A stretch of 33,232 nt of DNA from a virus. The DNA lies in the IMG/VR virus record IMGVR_UViG_3300035182_000755, positions 1 to 33,232 of that record. One strand, 5' to 3'. The notes beneath the pieces were generated by a model. The model was not told the DNA's origin and searched no databases. It worked only from the letters and a program-made list of their open reading frames with translations. Of the stretch, positions 21,938-29,741 are shown one piece after another (within the stretch, counting starts at the first letter, position 1; each line of letters starts with the position of its first letter). The position numbers and the translations under genes are program-made.

Positions 21938-22299
21938 TTCCCGATGACGGCGAACTGGATGAGGCCGACAAGCAGGCCGATGAACGCGACGATGAAGGCC
22001 GACACGGCGACCCAAGTGATCCGAGACAGCGTCGCCATGGAGCGTTCGAGGCCGTTGACGCGGTCGTCGAGCCCGGCGACGCCGTTCTCCGCGGAGCCGA
22101 AGACGGTCGCCTTCACGTGCTCAATGTCGACGGCGTGCGGCAGGCAGGAGGATTTCTGGTACTTGTCCATCGCAGACTCGACGCCGGCAGCGACGCACTT
22201 CTCGATGGTCAGCAGGAAGAGCTCGTACTCCGTGTCGTTGAGGCTTGGGAACGGGTTTCTGCGCCGGTCGCCGGCGATGCCCCTAGCGTCATCCGTCAT
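21934..22299 (-). CDS. XhlA-like membrane protein (possible holin partner)
   Basis: A 121-residue protein. Residues 75-95 form a short coiled coil ('GLDDRVNGLERSMATLSR') directly followed by one C-terminal transmembrane helix (residues 96-118), the layout of XhlA-type proteins that aid lysis in Gram-positive phages. The first 70 residues are soluble and helical, longer than in typical XhlA. ATG 22299 overlaps the upstream stop as ATGA. Alternatively a tail-associated membrane protein that helps DNA entry. Confidence 0.6.
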   Translation of the reverse strand: MTDDARGIAGDRRRNPFPSLNDTEYELFLLTIEKCVAAGVESAMDKYQKSSCLPHAVDIEHVKATVFGSAENGVAGLDDRVNGLERSMATLSRITWVAVSAFIVAFIGLLVGLIQFAVIGK

Positions 22300-23039
22300 T
22301 CCGGCCACCTTGTGAGCTGCAGGTCGATGACTACCGTGTGCTGGAGATAAAAGGCGTTGTCTTCCGGCACCCTTGGCGCCGGGCTCGGGGCGATGGTGAA
22401 GGTGCGCACCGGCGCCGAGGGCGATTCCTGCCACGTGAGCGAGCCGCCGGCGAGGCAGGCAGCGCGCACGGCATCGAGCCATACAGCGAGGCCGCCGGCG
22501 TCGCTGAACTTCGCGCGCACCGGCACCGAGATCGCCACGAGCTCCGTGTGCACGTCGTGGATGACGAGCGAGCCGTCGTGGTGCCTGATCTGGTCATACG
22601 CGGGCGTGTCGCTCCCGAGGTCGCTGGCGTCGGCCAGCACCCACGTGTTCACGCCATCGTTCATGTTGATGCCGTTGTAGATGCAGATAACGCTCACGTC
22701 GTCGGCCCTCCTGTCTACGTCCCATGATACCCGCCCCGCCCCGCGCACAAGGCCGGCGACTCGCCAGCCGGCCGCCGGCGCGCTGCGCACGGGGTTCGAC
22801 TCGACGATACCCCACGAGGACTCCGGCGCGCTGCGCACGGTCTCGGAGACGTTCCACGATGCAGTGGCGGCGCCGCGCACCATACTCTCGCCGGGCAGGA
22901 TGCTCCATAGGCTCCGCGACTCGATCGTGACCATCTCGCCCGTCCACGTCGTCCGGTACGCCCATGACGTCCACGTGCCGATCTGGACTGCGTTCCAGAC
23001 CAGCCACGAGGACGAGGGCTCTGAGCGCACGAGGCTCAT
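22296..23039 (-). CDS. Tail protein with Trp repeats and C-terminal domain
   Basis: A 247-residue protein. Residues 1-110 carry repeated S-W-x-V elements ('ASWNVSETVRSAP', 'SSWGIVESNPVRSAP', 'AGWRVAGLVRGAG', 'VSWDV') at 16-20 residue spacing, like the Trp-repeat stalk in 16476-17657 but shorter. The C-terminal 130 residues form a mixed alpha/beta domain ('ELVAISVPVRAKFSDAGGLAVWLDAVRAACLAG'). Probably a minor tail or fibre-adaptor protein. It lies directly after the two tail-tip genes. Confidence 0.72.
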   Translation of the reverse strand: MSLVRSEPSSSWLVWNAVQIGTWTSWAYRTTWTGEMVTIESRSLWSILPGESMVRGAATASWNVSETVRSAPESSWGIVESNPVRSAPAAGWRVAGLVRGAGRVSWDVDRRADDVSVICIYNGINMNDGVNTWVLADASDLGSDTPAYDQIRHHDGSLVIHDVHTELVAISVPVRAKFSDAGGLAVWLDAVRAACLAGGSLTWQESPSAPVRTFTIAPSPAPRVPEDNAFYLQHTVVIDLQLTRWPE

Positions 23040-23042
23040 ACG

Positions 23043-23555
23043 TCAGACCGTGTCGCCCTCAACGGCCCACGCGCACTCATCGTCGAGCATGACGCGCGCG
23101 CCGGCCGGAACGTGACGGCGGAACCAGACGCCCACATAGTCGTCCTGCACGTAGGGCGCGTCCGGCAGGGCAATCCCGGCGCCCTTGGTCGCAGGCGCGG
23201 AGAATGTCACGCCGGCCGGCGCGGTGTAGTCGTTGGCAATGGCGGCCTCTACGGCGTTCTTTCCGGCCGCAGCGATACCGATCGCGAGGTCGTCGTCGCC
23301 AGGCGGCTGCGTCGTGATCCACATGATCGGGTTGTCAAGGCCGAGCTGGTCGCTGTCAATGTTTTGGAAGTAGAGCAGGCGGTACTCATCGGCGCCACTC
23401 GTGGCCTCGTCGCCGGTCACGTCGTCGAACAGGTTGTTGAGGGCAGACGTGGACAGCGCGACGCTGCTCATCGCGCCGCCGATCGATAGGGCGGGGTCGC
23501 TGTTCGTCGCGCCTCCCGAGAGGTACCACTTCAGACTCGTAGCGGCGATGGTCAT
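23043..23555 (-). CDS. Conserved phage structural protein (YLSGGA family)
   Basis: A 170-residue protein matching a family common in environmental siphoviruses: opening 'KWYLSGGATNSDPALSIGGAMSS', 'LNNLFDDVTGDEATSGADEYRLLYFQN', and 'APAGVTFSAP' to 'VWFRRHVPAGARV'. I know it only as a hypothetical structural protein near the tail tip genes. Start ATG 23555 has AAGGAG at good spacing; the long open frame to 23726 overlaps the upstream gene. Confidence 0.8.
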   Translation of the reverse strand: MTIAATSLKWYLSGGATNSDPALSIGGAMSSVALSTSALNNLFDDVTGDEATSGADEYRLLYFQNIDSDQLGLDNPIMWITTQPPGDDDLAIGIAAAGKNAVEAAIANDYTAPAGVTFSAPATKGAGIALPDAPYVQDDYVGVWFRRHVPAGARVMLDDECAWAVEGDTV

Positions 23556-23565
23556 GCGGACTCCT

Positions 23566-25536
23566 TCATTTGCGTCGGCGCCTCTCCAGGCGCAGGTCGA
23601 GACGGGTGAGCCGGCGCTGGCTGCGCGGCCGCGCGGTAGCGGGGCGACCGGGAACAGAGGCCGGGAAGCGCCCGACGTAGCCGGTACTGCCGAGCTCAAG
23701 GGTGACGCGGTCCTGCTCGGCGTCACATGTGGTCGATGTGATGAGGGCTCCTGTCACCTGGCCGCAGGTGATCGCGTAGCCGGGGCGGATAGTCGACGCG
23801 CCAGCGATGCCGGTCAGGATGATCGTTCCGCTCCAGCGGCCGGGCAGGCGCTCGAGGCAAGCGAGCTGCCCCATGCGCTCCGCGCCCTTCGCTCCGGATG
23901 TGTCGCTGGTGGCGTCGACGAAGGCGACGCGGTCGCCTTCGGCCGGCTGCCAGCCAAGCGGCGGGTAGCTGACGTCGCCGTCGGCCGTGACCGTCATGAG
24001 CGCCGGCGTGTTGACAACGAGCATCCCACTGGGCTGTTCTGCTGCCGCTGGCGAGTATGCCACGAGCGCGTAGTCGACCGCGCCCTCGTCATCGAGGCTG
24101 GCGTCGATCTCAACGCCGGGGCCGTATGGGATGGTGACGCTGCCGTAGGTATGTGCAACCACGAGCCTGCCGTCCTCCCACACGCCCCAACACATCTGCG
24201 CCGGGTAGAGGGCAAGCAGGGACTCAATCGCCGCGAGCCTCGTGGTGAACGGCGGCACGACGATACTCGTGGTCGGGGCCTTCGGGTCGCTCTCGGAGAG
24301 CCGCATGGCCGGGACGGACGCGCCGGGCACCACGAGGCGGATGGCCGCGCCGACGTCATCGTCTGTGAAGTGCTGCGCCCTGATCGCGAGGTTGCTAAGC
24401 TCGACGTACTCCCCGGGCTCGGCGTAGATGCGATTTACGGCAACCCACTTCGTGCGGATGATGTGGTCGGCGTTGACAGAGTAGCGGGTGCTGAGGTTCA
24501 CAGGCAGGCGCACAGGCTTGTACGTAGCGTAGATGACCACCATGCGCGTCCCGGGATGCACGGTGAGGCGGAAAGGCTCCTGCTCTTCCGTCTCAAAGCG
24601 AGCGCGATGACGTGGCAGGCGAATCGTCACGCGCTTGGTCTTCGCGTGCGAGGTGCGGCCGTCGAAAAGGTGGAGCAGATGCGGATCATTGCGCATCGCC
24701 CAGGGATCGTCTACCGGCAGGTCGGCGGCGTCGTTCACGCCGTAGATGCCCACGAAGGCGGTCGCCGGGGCGTGGTCAAGCCCGTAGAAGTCGGCCCAGT
24801 AGTTGATTCGGGGGTACCGGCTGAAGCGGTGGCCGTACTTCTCATCTGCGGGGCCGATCGGGTTCGCGTAGTCGGGCGTCTGCATAGCATCGAGCTTTGG
24901 CGTCCGCAGGTCCCAATAGGCATCGAAGGAAAACGACGTGATGGGGCGCGGCGAGAGGCCGCCGCCGATGACGTAGTAGGCGGCCGTCCATAGCGTCGCC
25001 GGCCAGGCGAAGTCGGAGTGCTGGTATCGCGGGACCGCGTTGCCGATATGGTCGTAGGCGGTAGCGCCGGCCTCGTCCGGGTCCGACTGATGCACGATGA
25101 GCTTGTCGGTGTCGGGCCAGCTAAAGGCGAGCGAACCCTCGGTCGCGACGTTGACCCGGAAGTGAGGGGCCGCTGCCCAGTTGCCGCAGTCGGCGGTCTG
25201 CCACGCGGAGAGGTCGCGGTGGACGAAGACGGCCTCATACGTCTCATCGTCGGCGAGTTCGGCGAAGCGGCCGACGCACTCGACGTTGTAAATGAGCTTC
25301 TCGCCGGTGCGCGCGAGCGAGGAGCTCGCGACCTTGCCCTCGAAGACGTGGACGCCCTCGGAGACGATCGTGACCGGCGTGCCGTAGGCCGGCGGCGGCG
25401 TGAGCTGCTGCCACGACGCTGACCCATAGCCGCCCTGGTTCTTGTTCGACCAGGTGAGGCCGAGAGGATCGGCGCAGCAGGACACCGTATAGTTGCCAAG
25501 CAGACGGTGTGGGATGATTCCGCGTGTGGGGCTCAT
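23566..25536 (-). CDS. Large tail protein, ReqiPepy6 Gp37-like
   Basis: A 656-residue, beta-rich protein in the place of the tail-hub or baseplate-like protein of siphoviruses. Features such as 'VVPPFTTRLAAIESLLALYPAQMCWGVWEDGRLVVA', 'PGYAITCGQV' and 'CDAEQDRVTLELGSTGYVGRFPAS' fit the Gp37-like group of actinobacterial phages, which resembles the gp27/Dit-Tal hub fold. A central part (about 280-330) contains His-rich 'DPHLLHLFDGRTSHAKTKRVTIRLPRHRARFETEEQEPFRL'. The C-terminal 30 residues are strongly Arg-rich. ATG 25536 overlaps the upstream stop as ATGA. Confidence 0.75.
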   Translation of the reverse strand: MSPTRGIIPHRLLGNYTVSCCADPLGLTWSNKNQGGYGSASWQQLTPPPAYGTPVTIVSEGVHVFEGKVASSSLARTGEKLIYNVECVGRFAELADDETYEAVFVHRDLSAWQTADCGNWAAAPHFRVNVATEGSLAFSWPDTDKLIVHQSDPDEAGATAYDHIGNAVPRYQHSDFAWPATLWTAAYYVIGGGLSPRPITSFSFDAYWDLRTPKLDAMQTPDYANPIGPADEKYGHRFSRYPRINYWADFYGLDHAPATAFVGIYGVNDAADLPVDDPWAMRNDPHLLHLFDGRTSHAKTKRVTIRLPRHRARFETEEQEPFRLTVHPGTRMVVIYATYKPVRLPVNLSTRYSVNADHIIRTKWVAVNRIYAEPGEYVELSNLAIRAQHFTDDDVGAAIRLVVPGASVPAMRLSESDPKAPTTSIVVPPFTTRLAAIESLLALYPAQMCWGVWEDGRLVVAHTYGSVTIPYGPGVEIDASLDDEGAVDYALVAYSPAAAEQPSGMLVVNTPALMTVTADGDVSYPPLGWQPAEGDRVAFVDATSDTSGAKGAERMGQLACLERLPGRWSGTIILTGIAGASTIRPGYAITCGQVTGALITSTTCDAEQDRVTLELGSTGYVGRFPASVPGRPATARPRSQRRLTRLDLRLERRRRK

Positions 25537-25997
25537 CCGATCACCGTTCCCCCCGTGATGTTGCAGCGCTTGCCGATGGTCCAGTCAGACGCAATCCTCG
25601 ACCCGTCGTCGATGTTGTAGCCGTCGCCGACGGTCACGCGGTCGCCGATGGTCACGTGGTCGCCGATGCGTGCCGAGACCGTCCCGAACCTGCAGTCCTC
25701 GCCGATGATAGTGCCGTCACCAACATGGGTGAGGTATGCTTCGTCGCTGATCCAGACGCTGCCGGCGCCGAGGCGCGCGCCGCTACCGATGTATGACGGC
25801 GCCCCTACGTCGACCCAGTCGCCGATGGTTGCCGTGCCGCCGCGGGCGATGTAGAGGTCGTGCCCGGCTAACCACTTGATATGTACGCCCGACGATGGCT
25901 GCACATGCCAGCCGTCGACGACCGGCCAGTCGTTCGGGTTGAGGTCTGGTGGCGTCCCGAAATCGGTCGAGAGATTCTCGGCGTAGAGGCGGCCCAT
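25533..25997 (-). CDS. Hexapeptide-repeat (left-handed beta-helix) tail protein
   Basis: A 154-residue protein. After a 50-residue N-terminal part ('NPNDWPVVDGWHVQPSSGVHIKW'), residues 55 to the end are repeats of the hexapeptide form ('ATIGDWVDVGAPSYIGSGARLGAG', 'TIIGEDCRFG', 'ARIGDHVTIGDRVTVGDG', 'WTIGKRCNITGGTVIG'). The [LIV]-[GAED]-x2-[STAV]-x pattern builds left-handed beta helices in acyltransferases and other proteins. Here no catalytic His or acyltransferase context is visible, so a structural helix is likely. It ends abruptly on TVIG, and starts in TAATG overlap with its neighbour. Confidence 0.72.
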   Translation of the reverse strand: MGRLYAENLSTDFGTPPDLNPNDWPVVDGWHVQPSSGVHIKWLAGHDLYIARGGTATIGDWVDVGAPSYIGSGARLGAGSVWISDEAYLTHVGDGTIIGEDCRFGTVSARIGDHVTIGDRVTVGDGYNIDDGSRIASDWTIGKRCNITGGTVIG

Positions 25998-26950
25998 TAG
26001 GGCCTCACAATCGTGCCGTCAGCGACCGTCGTCCCGTCTGGGATGACGTAGTCATTGACGAGGATATGCACGTCGCTGCCGATCACGCAGTAGGTTCCGA
26101 TTCTGACTCCGCCGGAAGTCGTCGTCCTGTCGCTGATCGTGGTGCAGTCCCCAATCACGTTCCCCGTCGCTAGGTCAACGCCGCCTCCGATCGCGCACCC
26201 GTCGCCTACGGTCCCCTGGTTCATGACGAAGTCGTCGCCGATGGTGTTCCCCCGCACGGGAACTACCGGCTCGACCGGCTCGCGGCTCTTGCCCGGGGTC
26301 GGGATCGCCTTGCCGGTCGGATCTGAGAGGTTGAGGGCGCGGTCAATCGCCCGAATGATGTAGGGCTTGTTCGCGTCCGTCGTTTCGTCGGTCCACTCCA
26401 GCCGGTGAGCATCCGTCTTCCTGACGCGGTCGTTCTCCTCGTCAACCCAAAGCACGGCGTCGGGCTGATGTTCGTTGGCGCTGTAGATGAAATAGGCAAG
26501 AACGCCGCTCTCGTCGTCGCTGGATGGCAGCCACGATATCCGGTTGCCCTTGCTGGTGTGCACCGCGCGCAGATCGTCAGGCGGCGTCGGCGGCGTCACG
26601 TCGGCGGAGGCGCCCGCGCGCCCGGGCATCTCTACGTCGATCGTCGGGCCGACTTGGCGCAGGCCGCCGCCGGCGGCCTTTTCCATGACCCAGTACGTAG
26701 CCCGGCTGCCGTTCGCGATGTGCTCGTCGAGGAATGCCTCGGCATCGGTTTCACCGATGCAGACGGCTGGGCCGCCGCTCTCCGGGTCGATCGCCCGCCA
26801 GATCTCACAGGTGCCGAGCAGTTTCTCTTTGATTGGCTTGCCCTCGGGGTCGGCTGCGAACGTGGGGCCCGTGCCCGAGCCCCACGTGATGAGGCAGCAA
26901 CCGTCGCCGGTCCACGGCCCCGGAGATCCGCCCGCACCTTCGGCGCTCAT
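25997..26950 (-). CDS. Tail protein with FN3-like domain and beta-helix end
   Basis: A 317-residue protein. Residues 1-110 are an unassigned N-terminal domain, about 118-215 are an FN3-like fold ('PPDDLRAVHTSKGNRISWLPSSDDESGVLAYFIYSA' to 'PYIIRAIDRALNLSDP'), and 233-317 hold hexapeptide-like repeats ('NTIGDDFVMNQGTVGDGCAIGGG', 'NVIGDCTTISDRT', 'RIGTYCVIGSDV', 'YVIPDGTTVADGTIV'). The same repeat type follows in the next gene, so the pair may form one continuous helix or arise from a split gene. It lies directly after the tape measure gene. Probably tail tip or fibre; details are inference. Confidence 0.72.
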   Translation of the reverse strand: MSAEGAGGSPGPWTGDGCCLITWGSGTGPTFAADPEGKPIKEKLLGTCEIWRAIDPESGGPAVCIGETDAEAFLDEHIANGSRATYWVMEKAAGGGLRQVGPTIDVEMPGRAGASADVTPPTPPDDLRAVHTSKGNRISWLPSSDDESGVLAYFIYSANEHQPDAVLWVDEENDRVRKTDAHRLEWTDETTDANKPYIIRAIDRALNLSDPTGKAIPTPGKSREPVEPVVPVRGNTIGDDFVMNQGTVGDGCAIGGGVDLATGNVIGDCTTISDRTTTSGGVRIGTYCVIGSDVHILVNDYVIPDGTTVADGTIVRP

Positions 26951-28791
26951 CAGTAGGCCGTCCTAGCGGTGAGCCGCTGCCTTTTGGCGAGCTTGGCCTC
27001 CACGAGGCCGGCCACCTGGCCCGCGAGCATCTCGGCAGCGCGCCTGTCGGTGCCATGCAGGTTGTCGATGCGAATGCCTCCGAGGTTGATAACGACCGTT
27101 TGCGAGCCCGCCGAACTTCCGGCCGGGGCTGCGAATGCGAAGCGCGTGGCGCTGCCCACGCCCGCGCCGGCCGGCAGAGACGCCCCCAGGAGTGCCTCGG
27201 ACGCGCTCCGCACCATGCGCTGCCCGCCCCCGATGCCAAGCGCGAGGCCCTTGGCGACGTTGCCGCCGATCTCGGCGAAGACTTTGGATGGCGATCCGAT
27301 GTGCAGAACCTTCTTCGCCCACTTGACCGGCTGGCCGATGAGGCCCTTGAACCAGCCCTCGAGGTGCCCCCATTCCCAAGAGATGCCCTTCTTGATACCC
27401 GAGACGATCGCCTTGCCGATATCGACGAACTTGGAGCCGACGTCAGAGAAGACGGCGACGATCCTCGCCCAGGCGGCCGCGATGGCACTCCTGATACGGG
27501 CCCACATCTTCTCTGCGGCGCTCAGGATCTGCCGCCAGTGGCCGGCGATGACGCCGGCCGGGCTCAGCCTGAAGGCGTCAACGATGAGGCCCCACACGCG
27601 GCTCAGAAAGTCCTTGATCGCGTTCCAGATTTTCGCGGCCTCTTCCTTGACCAGGCGCCAGTGCTTCACGACGAGCATGACCATGATGCCGATCGGGCCG
27701 ATGATGGCGGCCAGGATTGCCTCGCCCCACTTCTTGAAGGCGCCGACGAGCCAGTCCCAGACCGCCACGGCGGCTTTCTTTATGCCGTCCCAGACGGCGG
27801 TCACGAGGCGGCGGAAGGCCTCGTTCTTCTTCCACAGGATGATGATCACGGCAACCAGCGCGGCGATCGCTGCGATGACCAGGAAGATCGGGTTCGCGTC
27901 CATGGCGGCGTTGAGGAGCCACTGCGCTGCGGCCGCCATCTTCATCGCCTTGCTGACGGCGATTACCGATTCGACGAACGGTGCGATGATCAGGGCGGCG
28001 CCGGCCATGGCGGCGATGCCGATCACGAGCTTCTGAACCGGCCCCGGCAGCGCTTGGAACGTCTGCAATAGCCCGGTCAGCGCACCCATGAGCGAATTGA
28101 TTGCCGGCAACAGTGCCGTACCGACCGTCACCTGCAGCGCCTTGAGGGCGTTCCTGAACTTGTCCTGTGCGCCGGCCGATGTGTCGCCGTATGCCTTCGC
28201 CTGCCCGGCGAAGCGCTCCTGCACTACCGCCAGCGCCTTCTGAGCCGGGGTGGTCTTCTTGAGCGTGATGCCGAAGCGGGCGAGCGAGCTATAGTTGCCG
28301 TTGGCGACCTTGCCGACCATCAGCGCAGCCCTGCCCAGGTCCATGCTCTTGGCGCGCGCCAGATCAGTCGCAAGGCTAAGGAGGTTCAGGCCCTTGGTGG
28401 CGCTGCCGGTGGTCTGCGTGAGTGTGCTGAGCGCGTTTTTGAGGTCAACGCCAGAGTAGGCGGAGATCTGCATCTGCTTATTGACCACGTCCTGCATGGC
28501 CCTCGAGTAGGTATTCCAGTCCCCGCCGGTAGCCTGCACCGAGGTCTGCAGCTTCTTCATCGCCACCTCGGCATCGTCCGCCGCATGGACGGAGTCCATG
28601 AGCCAGTGCGTGATGCCAGCCGCGGCGAGGCCGCTCGCGATCTTGGCGCCGGTGGAGCTGATCGCGGAGCCCATGCGGCCCCACACACTGGACTGACCCG
28701 CGACCTCGCGCTTCAGCTTTTGCAGGCTGGCCTCGGCGCGCTCGATCTGCTCCATGTTGGCCCGGCCATACACGTTTACGCTGACGGTCAC
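26950..28791 (-). CDS. Tape measure protein
   Basis: A 613-residue protein that sets tail length and helps DNA delivery. Seen: long Ala-rich helical N-terminus with heptads, several hydrophobic stretches (about residues 260-285, 303-325, 365-385), repeated W-motifs in 'IKKAAVAVWDWLVGAFKKWGEAI' and 'IWNAIKDFLSRVWGLIVDAF', and the C-terminal 'HIGSPSKVFAEIGGNVAKGLALGI' signature shared by many tape measures. By the usual rule of about 1.5 angstrom per residue the tail would be near 90 nm (an estimate). Starts at GTG 28791 two bases after the gp10-like stop, with GGAGGTG upstream. Confidence 0.93.
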   Translation of the reverse strand: MTVSVNVYGRANMEQIERAEASLQKLKREVAGQSSVWGRMGSAISSTGAKIASGLAAAGITHWLMDSVHAADDAEVAMKKLQTSVQATGGDWNTYSRAMQDVVNKQMQISAYSGVDLKNALSTLTQTTGSATKGLNLLSLATDLARAKSMDLGRAALMVGKVANGNYSSLARFGITLKKTTPAQKALAVVQERFAGQAKAYGDTSAGAQDKFRNALKALQVTVGTALLPAINSLMGALTGLLQTFQALPGPVQKLVIGIAAMAGAALIIAPFVESVIAVSKAMKMAAAAQWLLNAAMDANPIFLVIAAIAALVAVIIILWKKNEAFRRLVTAVWDGIKKAAVAVWDWLVGAFKKWGEAILAAIIGPIGIMVMLVVKHWRLVKEEAAKIWNAIKDFLSRVWGLIVDAFRLSPAGVIAGHWRQILSAAEKMWARIRSAIAAAWARIVAVFSDVGSKFVDIGKAIVSGIKKGISWEWGHLEGWFKGLIGQPVKWAKKVLHIGSPSKVFAEIGGNVAKGLALGIGGGQRMVRSASEALLGASLPAGAGVGSATRFAFAAPAGSSAGSQTVVINLGGIRIDNLHGTDRRAAEMLAGQVAGLVEAKLAKRQRLTARTAY

Positions 28792-28793
28792 CT

Positions 28794-29291
28794 CTAGAAC
28801 ACCTCCCCCGCCGCGTTCAGGCGTTCCTGCAGTTCGCGCTCGGCGCCGGCCATAGACTCACGGATGCTGGCCTCGATGCGATCCTTGTTGCGGTCCCACG
28901 AATCCCAGAGGAAGCGCCCCGGAGAACCGAACCCATTCAGCCAGTTGATCATCGCGAGGCCCTGTGGCGTCGGCGGGCCATTGCCTGCGCGGTTGCGCAT
29001 CTTCGTGCCGGCGAACTCGAAGATTGCCGTGTCCCGGTCAACCGCCATCACTGACATGCCGGCTTTCTTGCCGCGCTGCCTCATGCGCACCCGGTAGATG
29101 AGCGTGTGACCGGGAGGCGCTGACCTGGCGGCGTCGGAGGCGATGAGGCGGCCGATGCCTCGCATCTCGCGGTTCAGGCGCTTCAGCACGTCCGGAGCGA
29201 GGGAGCGCAGGGCAGCGACCGTCTCCTCGAGGCCGGTGATACGGATCTCTGCCGAGTATCCCTTCCCGCCTGCTCCTACGACCTTGCTCAC
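28794..29291 (-). CDS. HK97 gp10-like head-tail/tail completion protein
   Basis: A 165-residue protein of the HK97 gp10 family: 'EIRITGLEETVAALRSLAPDVLKRLNREMRGIGRLIASDAARSAPPGHT' then 'FEFAGTKMRNRAG' and a helical C-terminus. Members usually sit between connector and tail terminator and help join head and tail. Here the gene lies after the tail chaperone and directly before the tape measure, out of the usual order. GTG 29291 overlaps the -1 frame stop of the chaperone as GTGA. Confidence 0.82.
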   Translation of the reverse strand: MSKVVGAGGKGYSAEIRITGLEETVAALRSLAPDVLKRLNREMRGIGRLIASDAARSAPPGHTLIYRVRMRQRGKKAGMSVMAVDRDTAIFEFAGTKMRNRAGNGPPTPQGLAMINWLNGFGSPGRFLWDSWDRNKDRIEASIRESMAGAERELQERLNAAGEVF

Positions 29292-29724
29292 TTGCCCGTC
29301 ATCCCATCGAGTCGCTGTCTCATCTGTTGACGCTGCTCTTCGCGCGCCCGGCGTTCGAGTCCGTCGACCACAGCCGCAAATACCTCCGGGGAACAGCGTT
29401 CGAGGTCAAGGCCGAAGCCGGCTGCGAGCGCCGCCTCTGCTATCAGCTGGGCGGCGCCTGAGCTTCCCCCGAGTCGTCCTCCTCCGGGCTGATCATGGCG
29501 ACGTTGTTGAGCCAGGCGTCATAGGTCGCGCCCTCCTCAACCAGGCCGGAGCGCTGCGAAGCCAGGAAAGCGGCATATCCGAGGGCGTCCATGTTGCCCT
29601 CGCCCATGACACCGTTGCCGTACTTGCGCTCCGCCAGGATGAACTCGCGGATCCCGACGATGACGACGGTGACGTTCCCGCCGTAGTCCGTCACGCGGAA
29701 TCGCTGTAGATTGTCGGCTCCCAC
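29288..29724 (-). CDS. Tail assembly chaperone, candidate -1 frameshift product
   Basis: Reading the chaperone gene with a -1 shift at the run of five G (29470-29466, in GACTCGGGGGAAGC) continues open to a stop at 29288, giving about 145 residues. The added segment ('GSSGAAQLIAEAALAAGFGLDLE', then 'RARE.QRQQMRQRL') is helical and Gln/Arg-rich, like other frameshift extensions in tail chaperones. Known: most long-tailed phages make such a short and a shifted product between the major tail and tape measure genes. The slip site itself is inferred, and slippage of the A-site codon GAA to GGA is imperfect. Confidence 0.65.
29443..29724 (-). CDS. Tail assembly chaperone, short form
   Basis: A 93-residue protein starting at GTG 29724 with AAGGGAGG upstream. 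It begins 18 bases after the major tail stop, the place expected for the G-type chaperone that binds the tape measure during tail assembly. Acidic C-terminus (EEDDSGEAQAPPS). A longer frame to 30000 lies within the major tail gene and is not used. See the frameshift product at 29288-29724. Confidence 0.78.
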   Translation of the reverse strand: MGADNLQRFRVTDYGGNVTVVIVGIREFILAERKYGNGVMGEGNMDALGYAAFLASQRSGLVEEGATYDAWLNNVAMISPEEDDSGEAQAPPS

Positions 29725-29741
29725 TTCGCCTCCCTTTCGAA

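Noticed and set aside
23401-24993. 530-residue plus-strand open frame
   Set aside because: It is antisense to the Gp37-like tail gene and has the Arg/Gly/Val composition of GC-rich shadows. No gene on the plus strand is otherwise supported.
27055-28071. 338-residue and 355-residue plus-strand frames opposite the tape measure
   Set aside because: Two different antisense frames are both open here, which shows GC-bias rather than coding. Neither has a recognisable domain.
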